Assembly: GCF_003002895.1 (NCBI RefSeq)
Contig: NZ_PVTI01000002.1
Location: 1-64,000 of the forward strand
Direction of reading: 5' to 3'
DNA from: Knoellia remsis
Lineage (GTDB): Bacteria; Actinomycetota; Actinomycetes; Actinomycetales; Dermatophilaceae
Length of the DNA: 64,000 bases
Each line of letters starts with the position of its first letter. Position 1 is the stretch's first letter. Position numbers and translations under genes: made by a program. The notes beneath the pieces are model-generated. The model was not told the DNA's origin, did no database searches, and worked only from the letters and a program-made list of their open reading frames with translations. Of the stretch, positions 1-7,955 are shown piece after piece.

Positions 1-566
1 GTGAAAAACTCACCCAATTGGACGCCTAGGGACAGGCGGGGGTGGGGTATGCCGTGGGGTCGCCTTCCGTCCCGAAGTCACCCAATTGGACGCTTAGGGA
101 CACGCGGGGGTGGGGTATGCCGTGGGGTCGCCTTCCGTCCCGAACTCACCCAATTGGACGCTTAGGCACGCGGGGGTGGGGTATGCCGTGGGCTCGCCTT
201 CCGTCCCGAACTCACCCAATTGGACGCGTAGGGACAGCGCACCCACGGCTGGCTCGTCGCCACCCGCCTCGTCTCCCGTCCCGAACTCACCCAATTGGAC
301 GCTTAGGGACAGCGCACCCACGGCTGGTTCGTCGCCACTCGCCTCCTCACCCGTCCCGAACTCACCCAATTGGACGCCTAGGGACAGCGCACGCCTCGGT
401 TGGTTCGTCGCCACTCGCCTCCTCGCCCGTCCCGAAGTCACCCAATTGGACGCTTAGGGACAGGCGGGGGTGGGGGTATGCCGTGGGGTCGCCTTCCGTC
501 CCGAACTCACCCAATTGGACGCTGGGGCAGATTCGGCCGACCCGTTCAATTGGGTGACTTTTTCAC
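1..566. repeat. Array of eight ~70-bp repeats with CCAATTGG core
   Basis: Eight copies of the core CACCCAATTGGACGC start at 11, 79, 147, 213, 288, 363, 439 and 508, so the period is 66-76 bp. The sequence between cores is itself repeated and comes in two kinds: one holding GGGGTATGCCGTGGG (after cores 1, 2, 3 and 7) and one holding AGCGCAC and CGTCGCCAC (after cores 4, 5 and 6). Most units are bounded by GTCCC and GGGAC. The array opens with GTGAAAAACTCACCC at position 1 and closes with an inverted copy at 542-566. The GTGA at position 1 may contain the stop codon of a gene lying outside the window, as happens for the related repeat at 15403-15512. Function unknown. Confidence 0.9.
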
Positions 567-740
567 GGAAGGTTGGAGTGGTCGGGGGAGCTGTCTTCCG
601 CTGGTAGACTTGACTGCTTGCGCCAGTTCCGGCGCCCTGCGTACAGCCCGCCACGGTCGCCTCCGACCATCTCGCTGACACTGCCGTCGTCGATGTAGGG
701 CCACACGCCTCCACCATCGACACGGATCGAGTTGTTCACC
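567..740. other. Leader region upstream of the RNA helicase
   Basis: No gene is seen between the repeat array and the helicase start. A TTGACT at about 608 resembles a -35 box, but I see no convincing -10 at the right distance. A long untranslated leader is plausible, as is common for cold-responsive DEAD-box helicases, but nothing in the sequence proves it. Confidence 0.3.
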
Positions 741-2963
741 ATGCCCAAGAAGGCATCCTCCGGCGGCAAGAAGCCCCGCTGGACCCCCGCCCAGAAGGCC
801 GCCGCCAAGAAGAAGGCGGCCAAGCGCCCCGGTGCCCCCGGTGCCAAGAAGCACCACCGCGGCCAGCCCGACGGCCCGACCAAGCGACCCCGCTCCGAGC
901 GCAGCCCGCGCTGGAACGCCGAGGAGCGCGAGGCCCGCCGCGACGGCGCCCCCACCCGCGAGTCCCGCTGGAACCACCGCGACCGCGGCGACCGGCGCCC
1001 GGCCGGCCGCGACGATCGTCGTGGCTTCCGCTCGAGTGACCGACCCGACCGCACGTCCCGCCGGGACGACCGTCCCACGCGCGGTGACCGATATGACCGC
1101 GGCGAGCGTCCCGCGCGCGGTGATCGGTATGACCGCGGCGAGCGTCCCGCCCGTAGTGACCGTCCCGCGCGCGGCGACCGGTACGACCGCAGCGAGCGGC
1201 CGGCATACCGCCAGAACCGCGACGACCGACCGCGCACCCCGAACCGGCCCGCGCGAGGTGAGCGGCCGGCCTACGGGCAGAAGTCCTTCGGCCGCAAGCC
1301 GTGGGAGGACCGCGACCGCGACAGGGACCGCCCCATGCGCCGCGTCGCCGACCCCGTCCGCCGCGACCGCCACGAGGGCCGGCACTACGACGAGCACCGC
1401 TACGACCTGCCCGAGCAGCCGCGCACCTTCGAGGAGGCCGAGGCCGAGCGCGCCGAGGCCGACACCTGGGTGAAGTACGAGTCCAAGGCCAAGTCCGGAC
1501 CCGCAGAAGTCAACGCGGACAACGGTTTTGCCGCCCTCGGACTGCACGAGCGGCTCGTCGAGCGTCTCGCTCGGGACGGCATCACCGAGCCGTTCCCGAT
1601 CCAGGCCGCGACGATCCCCGACGCCCTCGCCGGGCGCGACGTCCTCGGCCGCGGCCAGACCGGCTCGGGCAAGACCCTCGCGTTCGGTCTGCCGACGATC
1701 ACCCGTCTCGCCGACGGCACCAAGCCCGCAAGCAAGCGCCCCCGCGCGCTCATCCTCGTGCCGACGCGCGAGCTCGCGATGCAGGTGAGCGACGCGCTCG
1801 AGCCGCTCGTCCACGTCACCGGGCTGCGGCACCGGCTCGTCGCCGGCGGCCTGTCCTACGACCCGCAGATCAAGGCGCTCGCCCGCGGCATCGACATCCT
1901 CGTCGCCACCCCGGGCCGCCTCGCCGACCTGCACGAGCGCGGCGCGGTCGAGTTCGACGACGTGCAGGTGACGATCCTCGACGAGGCCGACCACATGGCC
2001 GAGATGGGCTTCATGACCGAGGTCACCGCGATCCTCGACACCATCCCCAAGGGCGGTCAGACGCTGCTCTTCTCGGCGACGCTCGACCGCGGCATCGACG
2101 CGCTCGTCGAGCGCTACCTCACCGACCCGGTGACGCACTCGACCGACGACGCGACGGCCGCCGTGTCGACGATGAGCCACCACATCATGCTCATCGACCC
2201 GAACAACAAGAAGCAGCTCACCGCCGAGCTCGCCGCGCGCGAGGGCCGCACCGTCGTCTTCGTCCGCACCCAGCTCGGCGCCGACCGCGTCGCTCGCGAG
2301 CTGCGTGAGCGCGGTGTCCTCGCGGCCGCGATCCACGGCGGCCTGTCCCAGGCGGTCCGCAACCGCGCGCTCGGGGCGTTCCGTGACGGCACCCTCCCGG
2401 TGCTCGTCGCGACCGACGTCGCCGCGCGCGGCATCCACGTCGACGACATCGGCCTCGTCCTCCAGGCCGACCCGCCCGCGGACCACAAGGACTACCTGCA
2501 CCGCGCCGGCCGCACCGCCCGCGCGGGGGAGCGCGGCGCCGTCGTCACGCTCGCGCTGCCGCACCAGAAGCGCACGATGATGCGCCTCGCCGACGCCGCC
2601 GGGCTCGACGTCGAGCCGACCCGGGTCGTGCCCGGCGACCAGCACGTCGCCGCCGCCGGTGGCCGCACCCCGTCGGGTGTGCCGGTGCCGGAGGAGCAGT
2701 GGCGCCCGCTGCTCGAGGCGCGCCCGCAGCAGCGTGGTCGCCAGGGCGGTCGTCCCGGTGTCCGGTCCGGCGGTCGTGGTGGGTATGCCGGCCGCGGCCA
2801 GGGTGGGCCGCGTGGCGGTTCGCGTTCCGAGGGCTACCGCGGTCGCGGTGACCGAGACGAACGTGGGGACCGCGATGGACGCGGTGACCGCGGTGGACGC
2901 GGGGACCGCTCGGGCCCGCGACGCGGCTCCGGTGGCCGTGCAGAATGGAACCGTGACCGCTGA
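741..2963 (+). CDS. DEAD-box ATP-dependent RNA helicase
   Basis: Cytoplasmic RNA helicase that uses ATP to remodel structured RNA, expected to act in ribosome assembly or mRNA turnover. From ATG 741 it is 740 residues. Motifs in order: Q motif GITEPFPIQ (from 280), Walker A GQTGSGKT (305-312), PTRELAMQ, TPGRL, DEAD (414-417), SAT (445-447) and HRAGRTAR (587-594). The first 210 or so residues are Lys/Arg-rich and contain tandem GDRYDRGERPAR units at about 115-155; the last 80 are RGG/RGD-rich. Both tails look disordered and RNA-binding. An in-frame TTG at 732 is a less likely start. The 3' end overlaps yqgE by 11 nt in another frame. Confidence 0.95.
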   Translation: MPKKASSGGKKPRWTPAQKAAAKKKAAKRPGAPGAKKHHRGQPDGPTKRPRSERSPRWNAEEREARRDGAPTRESRWNHRDRGDRRPAGRDDRRGFRSSDRPDRTSRRDDRPTRGDRYDRGERPARGDRYDRGERPARSDRPARGDRYDRSERPAYRQNRDDRPRTPNRPARGERPAYGQKSFGRKPWEDRDRDRDRPMRRVADPVRRDRHEGRHYDEHRYDLPEQPRTFEEAEAERAEADTWVKYESKAKSGPAEVNADNGFAALGLHERLVERLARDGITEPFPIQAATIPDALAGRDVLGRGQTGSGKTLAFGLPTITRLADGTKPASKRPRALILVPTRELAMQVSDALEPLVHVTGLRHRLVAGGLSYDPQIKALARGIDILVATPGRLADLHERGAVEFDDVQVTILDEADHMAEMGFMTEVTAILDTIPKGGQTLLFSATLDRGIDALVERYLTDPVTHSTDDATAAVSTMSHHIMLIDPNNKKQLTAELAAREGRTVVFVRTQLGADRVARELRERGVLAAAIHGGLSQAVRNRALGAFRDGTLPVLVATDVAARGIHVDDIGLVLQADPPADHKDYLHRAGRTARAGERGAVVTLALPHQKRTMMRLADAAGLDVEPTRVVPGDQHVAAAGGRTPSGVPVPEEQWRPLLEARPQQRGRQGGRPGVRSGGRGGYAGRGQGGPRGGSRSEGYRGRGDRDERGDRDGRGDRGGRGDRSGPRRGSGGRAEWNRDR

Positions 2964-3513
2964 GCGCACCACCGGACGACTCCTCGTCTCGACGCCCCGG
3001 CTCGACGACGGGATCTTCCACCGCAGCGTGGTCCTGATCCTCCAGCACGACGACGGCGGCGCTCAGGGCGTCGTCCTCAACAAGCCGCTCGGTGCCGACG
3101 TCGACGCGGTGCTGCCCGGGTGGGGTGAGCACATCACCTCACCGCAGACGCTCTTCCAGGGCGGGCCGGTCCAGCTCGACTCCGCGCTCGGGCTCGTGAC
3201 GGTGTCGGGCCTCGACGAGGTCCCACCGGGTGGCCAGCTGCTCTTCGGGTCGGTCGCGATCATCGACCTCGACACCCCGCCACTGCTCGTCATGCCCGAG
3301 GTCAGCGGGCTGCGGATCTTCGCCGGGTATGCCGGGTGGGAGGCCGGGCAGCTCGAGGGTGAGCTGCGTCGTGGGTCATGGTTCGTCGTGGACTCCCGTG
3401 CCGAGGACCTGCTCACCGACGAGCCCGAGCGCCTGTGGGAGCGGGTGCTGCGCCGACAGCGGGACGAGCTCGCGTTCGTCGCGTACTTCCCGTCCGACCC
3501 CGAGCTCAACTGA
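2953..3513 (+). CDS. YqgE/AlgH family protein
   Basis: Member of the YqgE/AlgH (DUF179) family, a widely conserved cytoplasmic family of unsettled biochemical role; 186 residues is the usual size. Family-typical stretches are visible: GRLLVSTPRLDDGIFHRSVV at the N-terminus, GVVLNKPL, LFQGGPVQ, and GYAGWEAGQLEGEL followed by GSWFVV. The GTG at 2953 is chosen because the family normally begins right at this GRLL segment; it lies inside the end of the helicase gene, with CAGAAT 6 nt upstream as a possible weak leaderless -10. The last seven codons plus stop are repeated almost exactly 40 bp downstream (see 3495-3556). Confidence 0.9.
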   Translation: MTAERTTGRLLVSTPRLDDGIFHRSVVLILQHDDGGAQGVVLNKPLGADVDAVLPGWGEHITSPQTLFQGGPVQLDSALGLVTVSGLDEVPPGGQLLFGSVAIIDLDTPPLLVMPEVSGLRIFAGYAGWEAGQLEGELRRGSWFVVDSRAEDLLTDEPERLWERVLRRQRDELAFVAYFPSDPELN

Positions 3514-3556
3514 CCCGACGCCGATTTCGACCAACGACCCCAAGCTCAACTGACCC
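3495..3556. repeat. Direct repeat duplicating the 3' end of yqgE
   Basis: A 22-bp segment covering the last codons and stop of yqgE (3495-3516) recurs at 3535-3556 with one mismatch (21/22). The second copy contains CTCAACTGACCC just like the first but is in a different frame (40-bp offset). Confidence 0.85.
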
Positions 3557-3592
3557 CCTGCCGGACGCGGACCCACGCACCCGCGCCCGGGT

Positions 3593-3598
3593 TATGGT
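3593..3598 (+). promoter_or_regulatory. -10 box of a leaderless promoter (DUF3039 gene)
   Basis: TATGGT lies 7 nt before GTG 3606, so transcription would start at or next to the start codon. No clear -35 box is visible. The same box and spacing precede the permease gene at 15349. Confidence 0.55.
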
Positions 3599-3605
3599 GA
3601 ATGGC

Positions 3606-3929
3606 GTGAGTGACCCGCAGATCCCCCTCAGCGACCCGAACGCGCCGCAGCCCGAGCCGGCCGGCCCGTCGACCAGCACGGCCGTCCTCGAGCGCGAGGA
3701 GACCGTCCCCGAGGTCCAGGAGCCGGGCGACCACGAGCGGTTCTCGCACTACGTCCGCAAGGAGAAGATCCTCGAGTCGGCCCTCTCCGGCGAACCGGTG
3801 ACGGCCCTCTGCGGCAAGGTCTGGGTGCCGGGCCGCGACCCGCAGAAGTTCCCGGTCTGCCCGACGTGCAAGGAGATCTACGAAGGGCTCCGTCCGCCGC
3901 AGGACGGCGACGACGGCGGCAACGGCTGA
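3606..3929 (+). CDS. DUF3039 domain protein
   Basis: Small actinobacterial protein of the DUF3039 family, function unknown, 107 residues. The N-terminal third is Pro/Glu-rich and probably disordered. The conserved part runs from HERFSHYVRKEKI to the end and contains ALCGKVW, then a CPTC pair in FPVCPTCKEIYEGL, which suggests a small metal-binding knuckle. The GTG at 3606 is preferred because TATGGT sits 7 nt upstream; ATG 3594 and GTG 3597 are in frame but overlap that box. The gene sits between yqgE and an SF2 helicase, with a metalloprotease gene in between. Confidence 0.85.
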   Translation: MSDPQIPLSDPNAPQPEPAGPSTSTAVLEREETVPEVQEPGDHERFSHYVRKEKILESALSGEPVTALCGKVWVPGRDPQKFPVCPTCKEIYEGLRPPQDGDDGGNG

Positions 3930-3948
3930 CCGGACGGCGCACGACGCG

Positions 3949-4025
3949 GCGCGCGGACGGCATACGAGCGCGCGGACGGCATGCCCGACGTGCGCACGGC
4001 ATACGAGCGCGCGGACGGCATACCC
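3949..4025. repeat. Short tandem repeats around CGGCATAC
   Basis: Four imperfect units of about 19 bp of the form GCGCGCGGACGGCATACGA lie head to tail just downstream of the DUF3039 gene. Three carry CGGCATAC, the octamer that is over-represented across the window. Confidence 0.75.
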
Positions 4026-4030
4026 GAAAC

Positions 4031-4102
4031 GGTTCGCGAACCACGCCGTTGCTCGCAAACCGGATCGATCCGGCTTGCGAAACAGGCGACGGTTCGCGAA
4101 CC
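4031..4102. repeat. Cluster of three palindromes
   Basis: The perfect palindrome GGTTCGCGAACC occurs at 4031-4042 and 4091-4102. Midway is a 28-bp near-palindrome at 4053-4080: TCGCAA / TTGCGA arms outside the perfect core CCGGATCGATCCGG, with a single mismatched pair. The symmetry suggests a protein-binding array or a bidirectional terminator for the gap between the DUF3039 and protease genes. The rest of the gap (4103-4265) shows no gene. Confidence 0.7.
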
Positions 4103-4269
4103 GGATTGTGCACGAGGGTGACGGCGCCACAGTGGCTCGCACGTCACACGCCGCGGGTGCGCTGACGGCATACGATCTGCGCCGCGAGCGCGCCACCGCC
4201 GCAAGGACTTTGCCAAGTCTTGACCCAGACATGGGGATTTGTGGGTATCGACGGTCGTTGAGGGCTGTC

Positions 4270-4291
4270 TAGGTTCGGAGGCACCCGAACC
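4270..4291 (+). promoter_or_regulatory. Candidate -10 box and 5' hairpin before the protease gene
   Basis: TAGGTT at 4270-4275 could be a -10 box, with TCGACG at 4248-4253 as a -35 at 16-nt spacing. It overlaps a perfect 7-bp inverted repeat, GGTTCGG (4272-4278) and CCGAACC (4285-4291). A ribosome binding site GGAAGGGAA follows at about 4312. Confidence 0.35.
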
Positions 4292-4325
4292 CCACAGGGG
4301 TTTGTGCGAACCGGAAGGGAACCCC

Positions 4326-5294
4326 ATGTCTGCTCGTTCACTGCGGCCGGCGTCGCTCCTCGCGGCCGCCGCTCTCTCCGCCGCCACCCTCGGCCTCGGC
4401 GCATCCACGGCCACCGCGATCCCCACCGCGGGTGAGCGCGGCGTCGCAGCCGAGTGCGCCAGCGAGACGCCCGCGCAGACCGCGGCGCGCGGCACCAAGG
4501 CCGGCAAGGTCCGCGACAACAACGACGTCACCGCGGCGCAGGCCAAGGCCATGGAGGCCGACCTCACGAAGGCGCTCGCCGCCAAGGGCCTCACGAAGAC
4601 CTCGGAGGGCGCACGCAAGCCCGGCGGCGGCGGCGCATTCGTCCCGGCGACGATCGACGTCTACTGGCACACCATCACCGACGGCACCGCCGGCACGATC
4701 TCCTCGACCCAGATCGCGAACCAGATCACCGTCCTCAACAACGCCTACGCGAACAGCGGCTTCACCTTCCGCCTCGCCGGCACGACGACGACGAACAACG
4801 CCACCTGGTACAACAACCTCGACAGCGGCACCACGGCCGAGCGCAACATGAAGTCGGCGCTGCGCCAGGGCGACATGGGCGACCTCAACATCTACACCGC
4901 CAAGCTCGCCCGCAACCTCCTCGGCTGGGCGACCTTCCCGCAGTCGCGCCTCACCTCGAACGACGGCGTCGTCATCCTCGACCAGAGCGTCCCTGGCGGC
5001 ACCGCCGCGCCCTTCAACGAGGGAGACACCGCGACGCACGAGGTCGGCCACTGGCTGAGCCTGTACCACACGTTCCAGGGCGGCTGCTCGGACACCGCGG
5101 GTGACTACGTGAGCGACACCCCGGCCGAGGCGAGCCCGGCGGACGGCTGCCCGGTCGGTCGCGACACGTGCACGCTCCCGGGTCTGGACCCGATCCGCAA
5201 CTTCATGGACTACTCCACCGACGCGTGCATGGACCACTTCACCGCGGGCCAGAACACGCGCATGCAGAACGCCTGGGTGGCCTACCGAGGCTGA
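4326..5294 (+). CDS. Secreted zinc metalloprotease, M43 (pappalysin-like)
   Basis: Extracellular zinc endopeptidase, 322 residues. The N-terminus has a typical signal peptide (MSARSLRP, an alanine/leucine-rich core, then ASTATA around residue 33). A pro-region rich in Ala and Lys follows. The zinc site is the extended motif HEVGHWLSLYH, with His at 238, 242 and 248 and catalytic Glu239. A downstream Met-turn NFMDYS (Met294) and the Cys-rich segments CSDTAGDYVSDTPAE and GCPVGRDTC match ulilysin/pappalysin-type metzincins. The start at ATG 4326 has a strong ribosome binding site. Monocistronic, followed by a hairpin. Substrate cannot be inferred. Confidence 0.92.
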   Translation: MSARSLRPASLLAAAALSAATLGLGASTATAIPTAGERGVAAECASETPAQTAARGTKAGKVRDNNDVTAAQAKAMEADLTKALAAKGLTKTSEGARKPGGGGAFVPATIDVYWHTITDGTAGTISSTQIANQITVLNNAYANSGFTFRLAGTTTTNNATWYNNLDSGTTAERNMKSALRQGDMGDLNIYTAKLARNLLGWATFPQSRLTSNDGVVILDQSVPGGTAAPFNEGDTATHEVGHWLSLYHTFQGGCSDTAGDYVSDTPAEASPADGCPVGRDTCTLPGLDPIRNFMDYSTDACMDHFTAGQNTRMQNAWVAYRG

Positions 5295-5318
5295 ACCCGT
5301 CGGCTGACAAGCCACGAC

Positions 5319-5357
5319 CGAGGGCCCGTCACGGACACCGTCCGGGACGGGCCCTCG
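5319..5357 (+). terminator. Hairpin after the metalloprotease gene
   Basis: The perfect 12-bp arms CGAGGGCCCGTC (5319-5330) and GACGGGCCCTCG (5346-5357) flank a 15-nt loop. There is no U-tract, as is usual in high-GC actinobacteria. A 23-bp unit containing the right arm is then repeated in tandem (5348-5370 and 5371-5393). Confidence 0.7.
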
Positions 5358-5471
5358 TCCGTGCCATGAACGGGCCCTCGTCCGTGCCATGAACACTGGG
5401 TGGATTGCTGGCGTGTCCCGGTGGGGCGCTGTTCGTGTCGGGGCCGCGGTCTCGTTAACCTTGCCGGGCCG

Positions 5472-7247
5472 ATGAGTACCTCAGCCGCCAGCCACCTCAG
5501 TCCCGCCTTCCCGGAGCGGGCCGCGTGGGGTACCGCCTCGAAGCTGCGCGCCTGGCAGCAGGAGGCGCTCACGGCATACCTCGAGAACGACGCGAAGGAC
5601 TTCCTCGCGGTCGCGACGCCCGGTGCCGGCAAGACGACCTACGCGCTGCGGATCGCCGCCGAGCTGCTCGAGCGCGGTGAGGTTCGCGCGGTCACGGTCA
5701 TCGCGCCGACCGAGCACCTCAAGACGCAGTGGTCGGACGCCGCGGCCCGGGTCGGCATCCAGCTCGACCCGAAGTTCTCGAACTCGACCGCGGTGCACTC
5801 CGGCGAGTACGACGGTGTCGCGCTCACCTATGCCCAGGTCGCCTCGCGTCCGGACCTGCACCGTCGCCGCACAGAGACGACGCCGACGCTCGTCATCCTC
5901 GACGAGATCCACCACGGCGGCGACGCCCGCAGCTGGGGCGACGCGATCCGCGAGGCGTTCACCCCCGCGGTGCGCCGGCTCTCGCTCACCGGGACGCCGT
6001 TCCGCTCGGACACCAACCCGATCCCGTTCGTCCGCTACGAGCTCGACGAGGCCGGAGTCCTGCGTTCGGCGGCGGACTACACCTACGGGTATGCCGCTGC
6101 GTTGCGTGACGCGGTCGTCCGGCCGGTGCTGTTCCTCGCCTACGGCGGGGCGATGCGGTGGCGGACCAAGGCGGGCGACGAGGTTGCCGCGCGGCTCGGG
6201 GAGCCGCTCACCAAGGACCAGATGGCGCAGGCGTGGCGCACCGCGCTCGACCCCAAGGGCGAGTGGATCCCGTCTGTGCTCGCCGCCGCCGACAAGCGGC
6301 TCACCGAGGTGCGGCGGCACGTCCCCGACGCCGGCGCGCTCGTCATCGCGTCGAACCAGACGTCGGCTCGCGCCTATGCGCGCATTCTCGAGTCGATCAC
6401 GGGGGAGAAGCCGGCCGTCGTGCTGTCCGACGACGCGGGGGCGAGCGCGCGGATCGAGGAGTATGCCGCAGGCGACTCGCGGTGGATGGTCGCCGTGCGC
6501 ATGGTGTCCGAGGGCGTCGACGTGCCCCGGCTGTGTGTCGGTGTCTATGCGACCTCGACGTCGACGCCGCTGTTCTTCGCCCAGGCGGTGGGGCGGTTCG
6601 TGCGGGCCCGCAAGAGGGGCGAGACGGCGTCGGTGTTCCTCCCGTCGGTGCCGGTGATCCTCCAGCACGCCGGGACGATGGAGGTCGAGCGCGACCACGC
6701 GCTGGACCGGCGCGGCTCGGGCGAGGATGCCGAGGGCGAGGCGGCCATGTGGGCCGAGGAGGAGGGGCTGCTCGCGGCGGCGAACCGCACCGAACGCACG
6801 CTCGGGCTCGAGGACGAGAAGTTCGAGGCGCTCGAGTCCGACGCCCATTTCGACCACGTCCTCTTCGACGCCCAGCAGTTCGGGCTGCACGCCGAGGTCG
6901 GCTCCGAGGAGGAGCAGGACTACCTCGGGCTGCCCGGTCTGCTCGAGCCCGAGCAGGTGTCAGCGCTGCTGACCGAGCGGCAAGCCAAGCAGTCCAAGTC
7001 GACCGGGCGCCGCTCGGGCGGCGGTGCGCAGGAGGCGCCGGTCTCGGCGCACCGGGCGCTCGCGGCGCAGCGCAAGGAGCTCAACAAGCTCGTCGCGGCC
7101 TACGCGAAGAAGACGGGAGCGCCGCACGCGAACGTGCACATGGAGCTGCGCCGGGCCTGCGGCGGGCCGGAGCTCGCGGCGGCGTCGTCGGAGCAGGTGG
7201 CGGCCCGTGTCGAGAAGGTGCGGCTCTGGTTCGTCGGCCGCCGCTAG
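5472..7247 (+). CDS. SF2 DEAD/DEAH-type helicase
   Basis: Superfamily 2 ATP-dependent helicase, 591 residues, of a type common in actinobacteria near DUF3039 genes; the substrate (DNA or RNA) is not known. Motifs: RAWQQEAL (Q-like), Walker A ATPGAGKTT, APTEHLKTQW (Ia), motif II as DEIHH in ILDEIHHGGDARSW, motif III SLTGTPFRSD, and in the second RecA domain SEGVDVP and QAVGRFVRARKRG (motif VI). The C-terminal part contains an acidic segment and a basic linker. ATG 5472 gives the family-typical N-terminus; upstream in-frame codons up to 5400 lie in the repeat downstream of the protease gene and are unlikely. Confidence 0.9.
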   Translation: MSTSAASHLSPAFPERAAWGTASKLRAWQQEALTAYLENDAKDFLAVATPGAGKTTYALRIAAELLERGEVRAVTVIAPTEHLKTQWSDAAARVGIQLDPKFSNSTAVHSGEYDGVALTYAQVASRPDLHRRRTETTPTLVILDEIHHGGDARSWGDAIREAFTPAVRRLSLTGTPFRSDTNPIPFVRYELDEAGVLRSAADYTYGYAAALRDAVVRPVLFLAYGGAMRWRTKAGDEVAARLGEPLTKDQMAQAWRTALDPKGEWIPSVLAAADKRLTEVRRHVPDAGALVIASNQTSARAYARILESITGEKPAVVLSDDAGASARIEEYAAGDSRWMVAVRMVSEGVDVPRLCVGVYATSTSTPLFFAQAVGRFVRARKRGETASVFLPSVPVILQHAGTMEVERDHALDRRGSGEDAEGEAAMWAEEEGLLAAANRTERTLGLEDEKFEALESDAHFDHVLFDAQQFGLHAEVGSEEEQDYLGLPGLLEPEQVSALLTERQAKQSKSTGRRSGGGAQEAPVSAHRALAAQRKELNKLVAAYAKKTGAPHANVHMELRRACGGPELAAASSEQVAARVEKVRLWFVGRR

Positions 7248-7256
7248 GAGGTGACC

Positions 7257-7284
7257 ATGCCACGGGGAGTGCTCCCCATGGCAT
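7257..7284 (+). terminator. Hairpin terminator of the SF2 helicase gene
   Basis: ATGCCACGGGGAG (7257-7269) pairs with CTCCCCATGGCAT (7272-7284): 13 positions with one mismatch and a very short loop, starting 10 nt after the stop codon. Confidence 0.75.
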
Positions 7285-7288
7285 CGGG

Positions 7289-7305
7289 ACTAGTCATTGT
7301 CTAGT
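7289..7305 (+). promoter_or_regulatory. Inverted repeat upstream of the ESX-like cassette
   Basis: ACTAG (7289-7293) and CTAGT (7301-7305) flank a 7-nt spacer about 50 bp upstream of the first cassette gene. It could be an operator; a ribosome binding site AGAGGGG follows at 7337-7343. Weak evidence. Confidence 0.3.
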
Positions 7306-7352
7306 GTTCGACGGGACATAGGGATGGGAACACGACAGAGGGGATAGTACGA

Positions 7353-7955
7353 GTGACGCAGATCGAGGTCAGCTACCCGGGGATGCGGAATCTGAAGTCC
7401 GCCGCAGACCTCAACGCGGGCTACTTGGCGGACATCCACACGTTCGTCACCGGGAACTGCAGCGACGCCAGCGTGTTCACGGGGTTCTTGAGCCTGTTCA
7501 AGGGACAGTACGAAGAGGCCTACACGACCGCCGAGACGAGCCTGTCGAAGGGCAAGACCAGTTCTGCTGCGATCGCCACCAACATCGACAACAACCGCCG
7601 TCGCTATCGCGATGACGACCTCGAGTCGTCCTCGCGGTTGAAGGGCATCACCGTCTCGGTCGAGGTTCCCCAGATTCCCGGCACGACGCCGGAATCCGGC
7701 CCGCTCGTGACCAAGTCGGACAAGAACGTTGCCAATGGTGCGGGCGTCGTCGAGAAGGTCGACGAAGGAGTGCGCAAGCTGGAGGAGGAGAACGGCATCG
7801 GACCGCGACACCGCGGCCCCGGGCGGGGTAACCCGTTCCCCATCATCTCCATCATCGGTGAAGGTGAGTCGGCCCTCAAGACCATCAAGGATGGACAGGG
7901 CGCGGTGCAGGACGAACGGGACTACGAGAACTTCGAGAACGAGGGACAGCGATGA
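7353..7955 (+). CDS. ESX/EspC-like small helical protein, unknown function
   Basis: Not recognised with certainty. The 200-residue product has an N-terminal helical region of about 95 residues (VSYPGMRNLKSAADLN to DDDLESSSRL) that resembles small type VII secretion targets of the EspC/WXG100 kind, though no WXG motif is present. The second half is a hydrophilic, Glu/Arg-rich linker. No signal peptide or membrane segment. The GTG at 7353 has AGAGGGG 9 nt upstream. It overlaps the next gene by ATGA, so it leads a translationally coupled set ending at 10206. The GC content of this stretch looks lower than that of its neighbours and the GTATGCCG octamer is missing, which hints at recent acquisition. 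Confidence 0.6.
   Translation: MTQIEVSYPGMRNLKSAADLNAGYLADIHTFVTGNCSDASVFTGFLSLFKGQYEEAYTTAETSLSKGKTSSAAIATNIDNNRRRYRDDDLESSSRLKGITVSVEVPQIPGTTPESGPLVTKSDKNVANGAGVVEKVDEGVRKLEEENGIGPRHRGPGRGNPFPIISIIGEGESALKTIKDGQGAVQDERDYENFENEGQR

Noticed and set aside
1-566. Possible CRISPR array
   Set aside because: Repeats are imperfect and the sequences between them are themselves repeated in two types; no cas gene is nearby.
546-2972. 808-codon open frame on the minus strand opposite the RNA helicase
   Set aside because: High GC makes long antisense frames common; the plus-strand frame has all helicase motifs, and this one only low-complexity sequence.
4031-4102. parS or replication-origin site
   Set aside because: The palindromes do not match the parS consensus (TGTTTCACGTGAAACA), and no dnaA, dnaN or parAB gene is near.
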